61,147 bases of DNA. Origin: SVTX01 sp045538195 (GTDB lineage Bacteria > Bacillota > Clostridia > Oscillospirales > CAG-272). The stretch spans positions 1 to 61,147 of the forward strand of contig JAZSRA010000029.1 of the NCBI GenBank assembly GCA_045538195.1. The letters run 5' to 3'. Positions 61,053 to 61,147 of the stretch are shown piece after piece. The notes under the pieces are model-generated. The model was not told the DNA's origin, searched no databases, and was given only the letters and a program-made list of their open reading frames with translations. Made by a program: the position numbers and the translations under genes. The number at the start of each line of letters is the position of its first letter. Positions within the stretch are counted from its first letter, which is position 1.

Positions 61053-61147
61053 ATGAAAATGAGTAGAATAAAAAAGAAGCGCAAAAAAAAGAAAAAACCT
61101 CAAAAAGAGGTGAAAAAGAGATACGACAAAAGACGGGGACGACAATC
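61053..61147 (+). CDS. Possible start of a very Lys/Arg-rich protein, cut by the window
   Basis: From an ATG at 61053 (or 61059) the frame stays open to the window edge and encodes a run of lysines and arginines with a few Gln, Tyr and Asp residues. No ribosome site is visible and it begins only 8 nt past a hairpin, so it may not be translated. Family not recognised. Confidence 0.25.
   Translation, partial: MKMSRIKKKRKKKKKPQKEVKKRYDKRRGRQ

Noticed and set aside
60924..61145. 73-codon minus-strand ORF rich in Leu and Phe
   Set aside because: It overlaps a terminator hairpin and purine-rich DNA; no ribosome site and low-complexity composition.

Overview
The window looks like the chromosome of an anaerobic, low-to-moderate GC Clostridia (Bacillota), probably an uncultured gut lineage. 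The clues are IreB next to RibF, an IspH-ribosomal protein S1 fusion after cmk and plsC, Clostridia-style sigma-A promoters (TTGACA, 17 bp, TATAAT) in front of most transcription units, and no phage or transposase genes. The order or family cannot be fixed from the sequence alone.

Layout. 0-10.6 kb is mostly housekeeping: a partial NfeD and an SPFH protein, an ireB-ribF-S11 peptidase-like operon on the minus strand, an M50 protease, a small DUF6809-like gene behind an elaborate RNA leader, a PHP phosphoesterase, glutamine synthetase and an alanine/sodium symporter. 10.85-13.65 kb holds a 2.6 kb segment bracketed by a tRNA-Leu gene and an exact 54-nt copy of that tRNA's 3' part, like the two ends of a tRNA-integrated element, plus a second tRNA-Leu. 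13.8-23.1 kb carries a very large secreted lipoprotein, an AraC regulator, a family 8 polysaccharide lyase-like enzyme and an M14 peptidase.

23.3-51.85 kb is one long plus-strand surface-polysaccharide operon of 24 genes. It runs from a consensus promoter at 23315-23343 to a terminator at 51803-51848, with most genes overlapping or nearly touching. It encodes a phosphoglycosyltransferase that starts the repeat unit, seven glycosyltransferases, an EpsG-type polymerase, a Wzx flippase, an O-acyltransferase, a TupA-like ATP-grasp protein, a pyruvyltransferase fused to an FrhB-like iron-sulfur protein, a split transketolase with an aldo/keto reductase, and enzymes predicted to make UDP-GalNAcA and UDP-L-FucNAc. 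Inside it sits a complete short phosphonate pathway: a triple-domain nucleotidyltransferase/cytidylyltransferase/PEP mutase, phosphonopyruvate decarboxylase and an iron alcohol dehydrogenase. The best reading is a polysaccharide decorated with 2-hydroxyethylphosphonate, activated as a CMP derivative.

51.9-61.1 kb returns to an XRE regulator, an orphan nucleotidyltransferase, an NCS2 permease, a MurR/RpiR regulator, a BaiN-type flavoprotein, cmk, plsC and ispH-rpsA.

The items I find most novel are: the phosphonate-polysaccharide operon; two copies of a 'fishbone' repeat (1930-2128 and 21916-22102) in which small hairpins are separated by linkers that pair across the element with covariation; a promoter-proximal RNA with mutually exclusive antiterminator and terminator stems (5686-5852); and the tRNA-Leu-bounded island. 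No CRISPR array, rRNA, replication origin or insertion sequence was seen.
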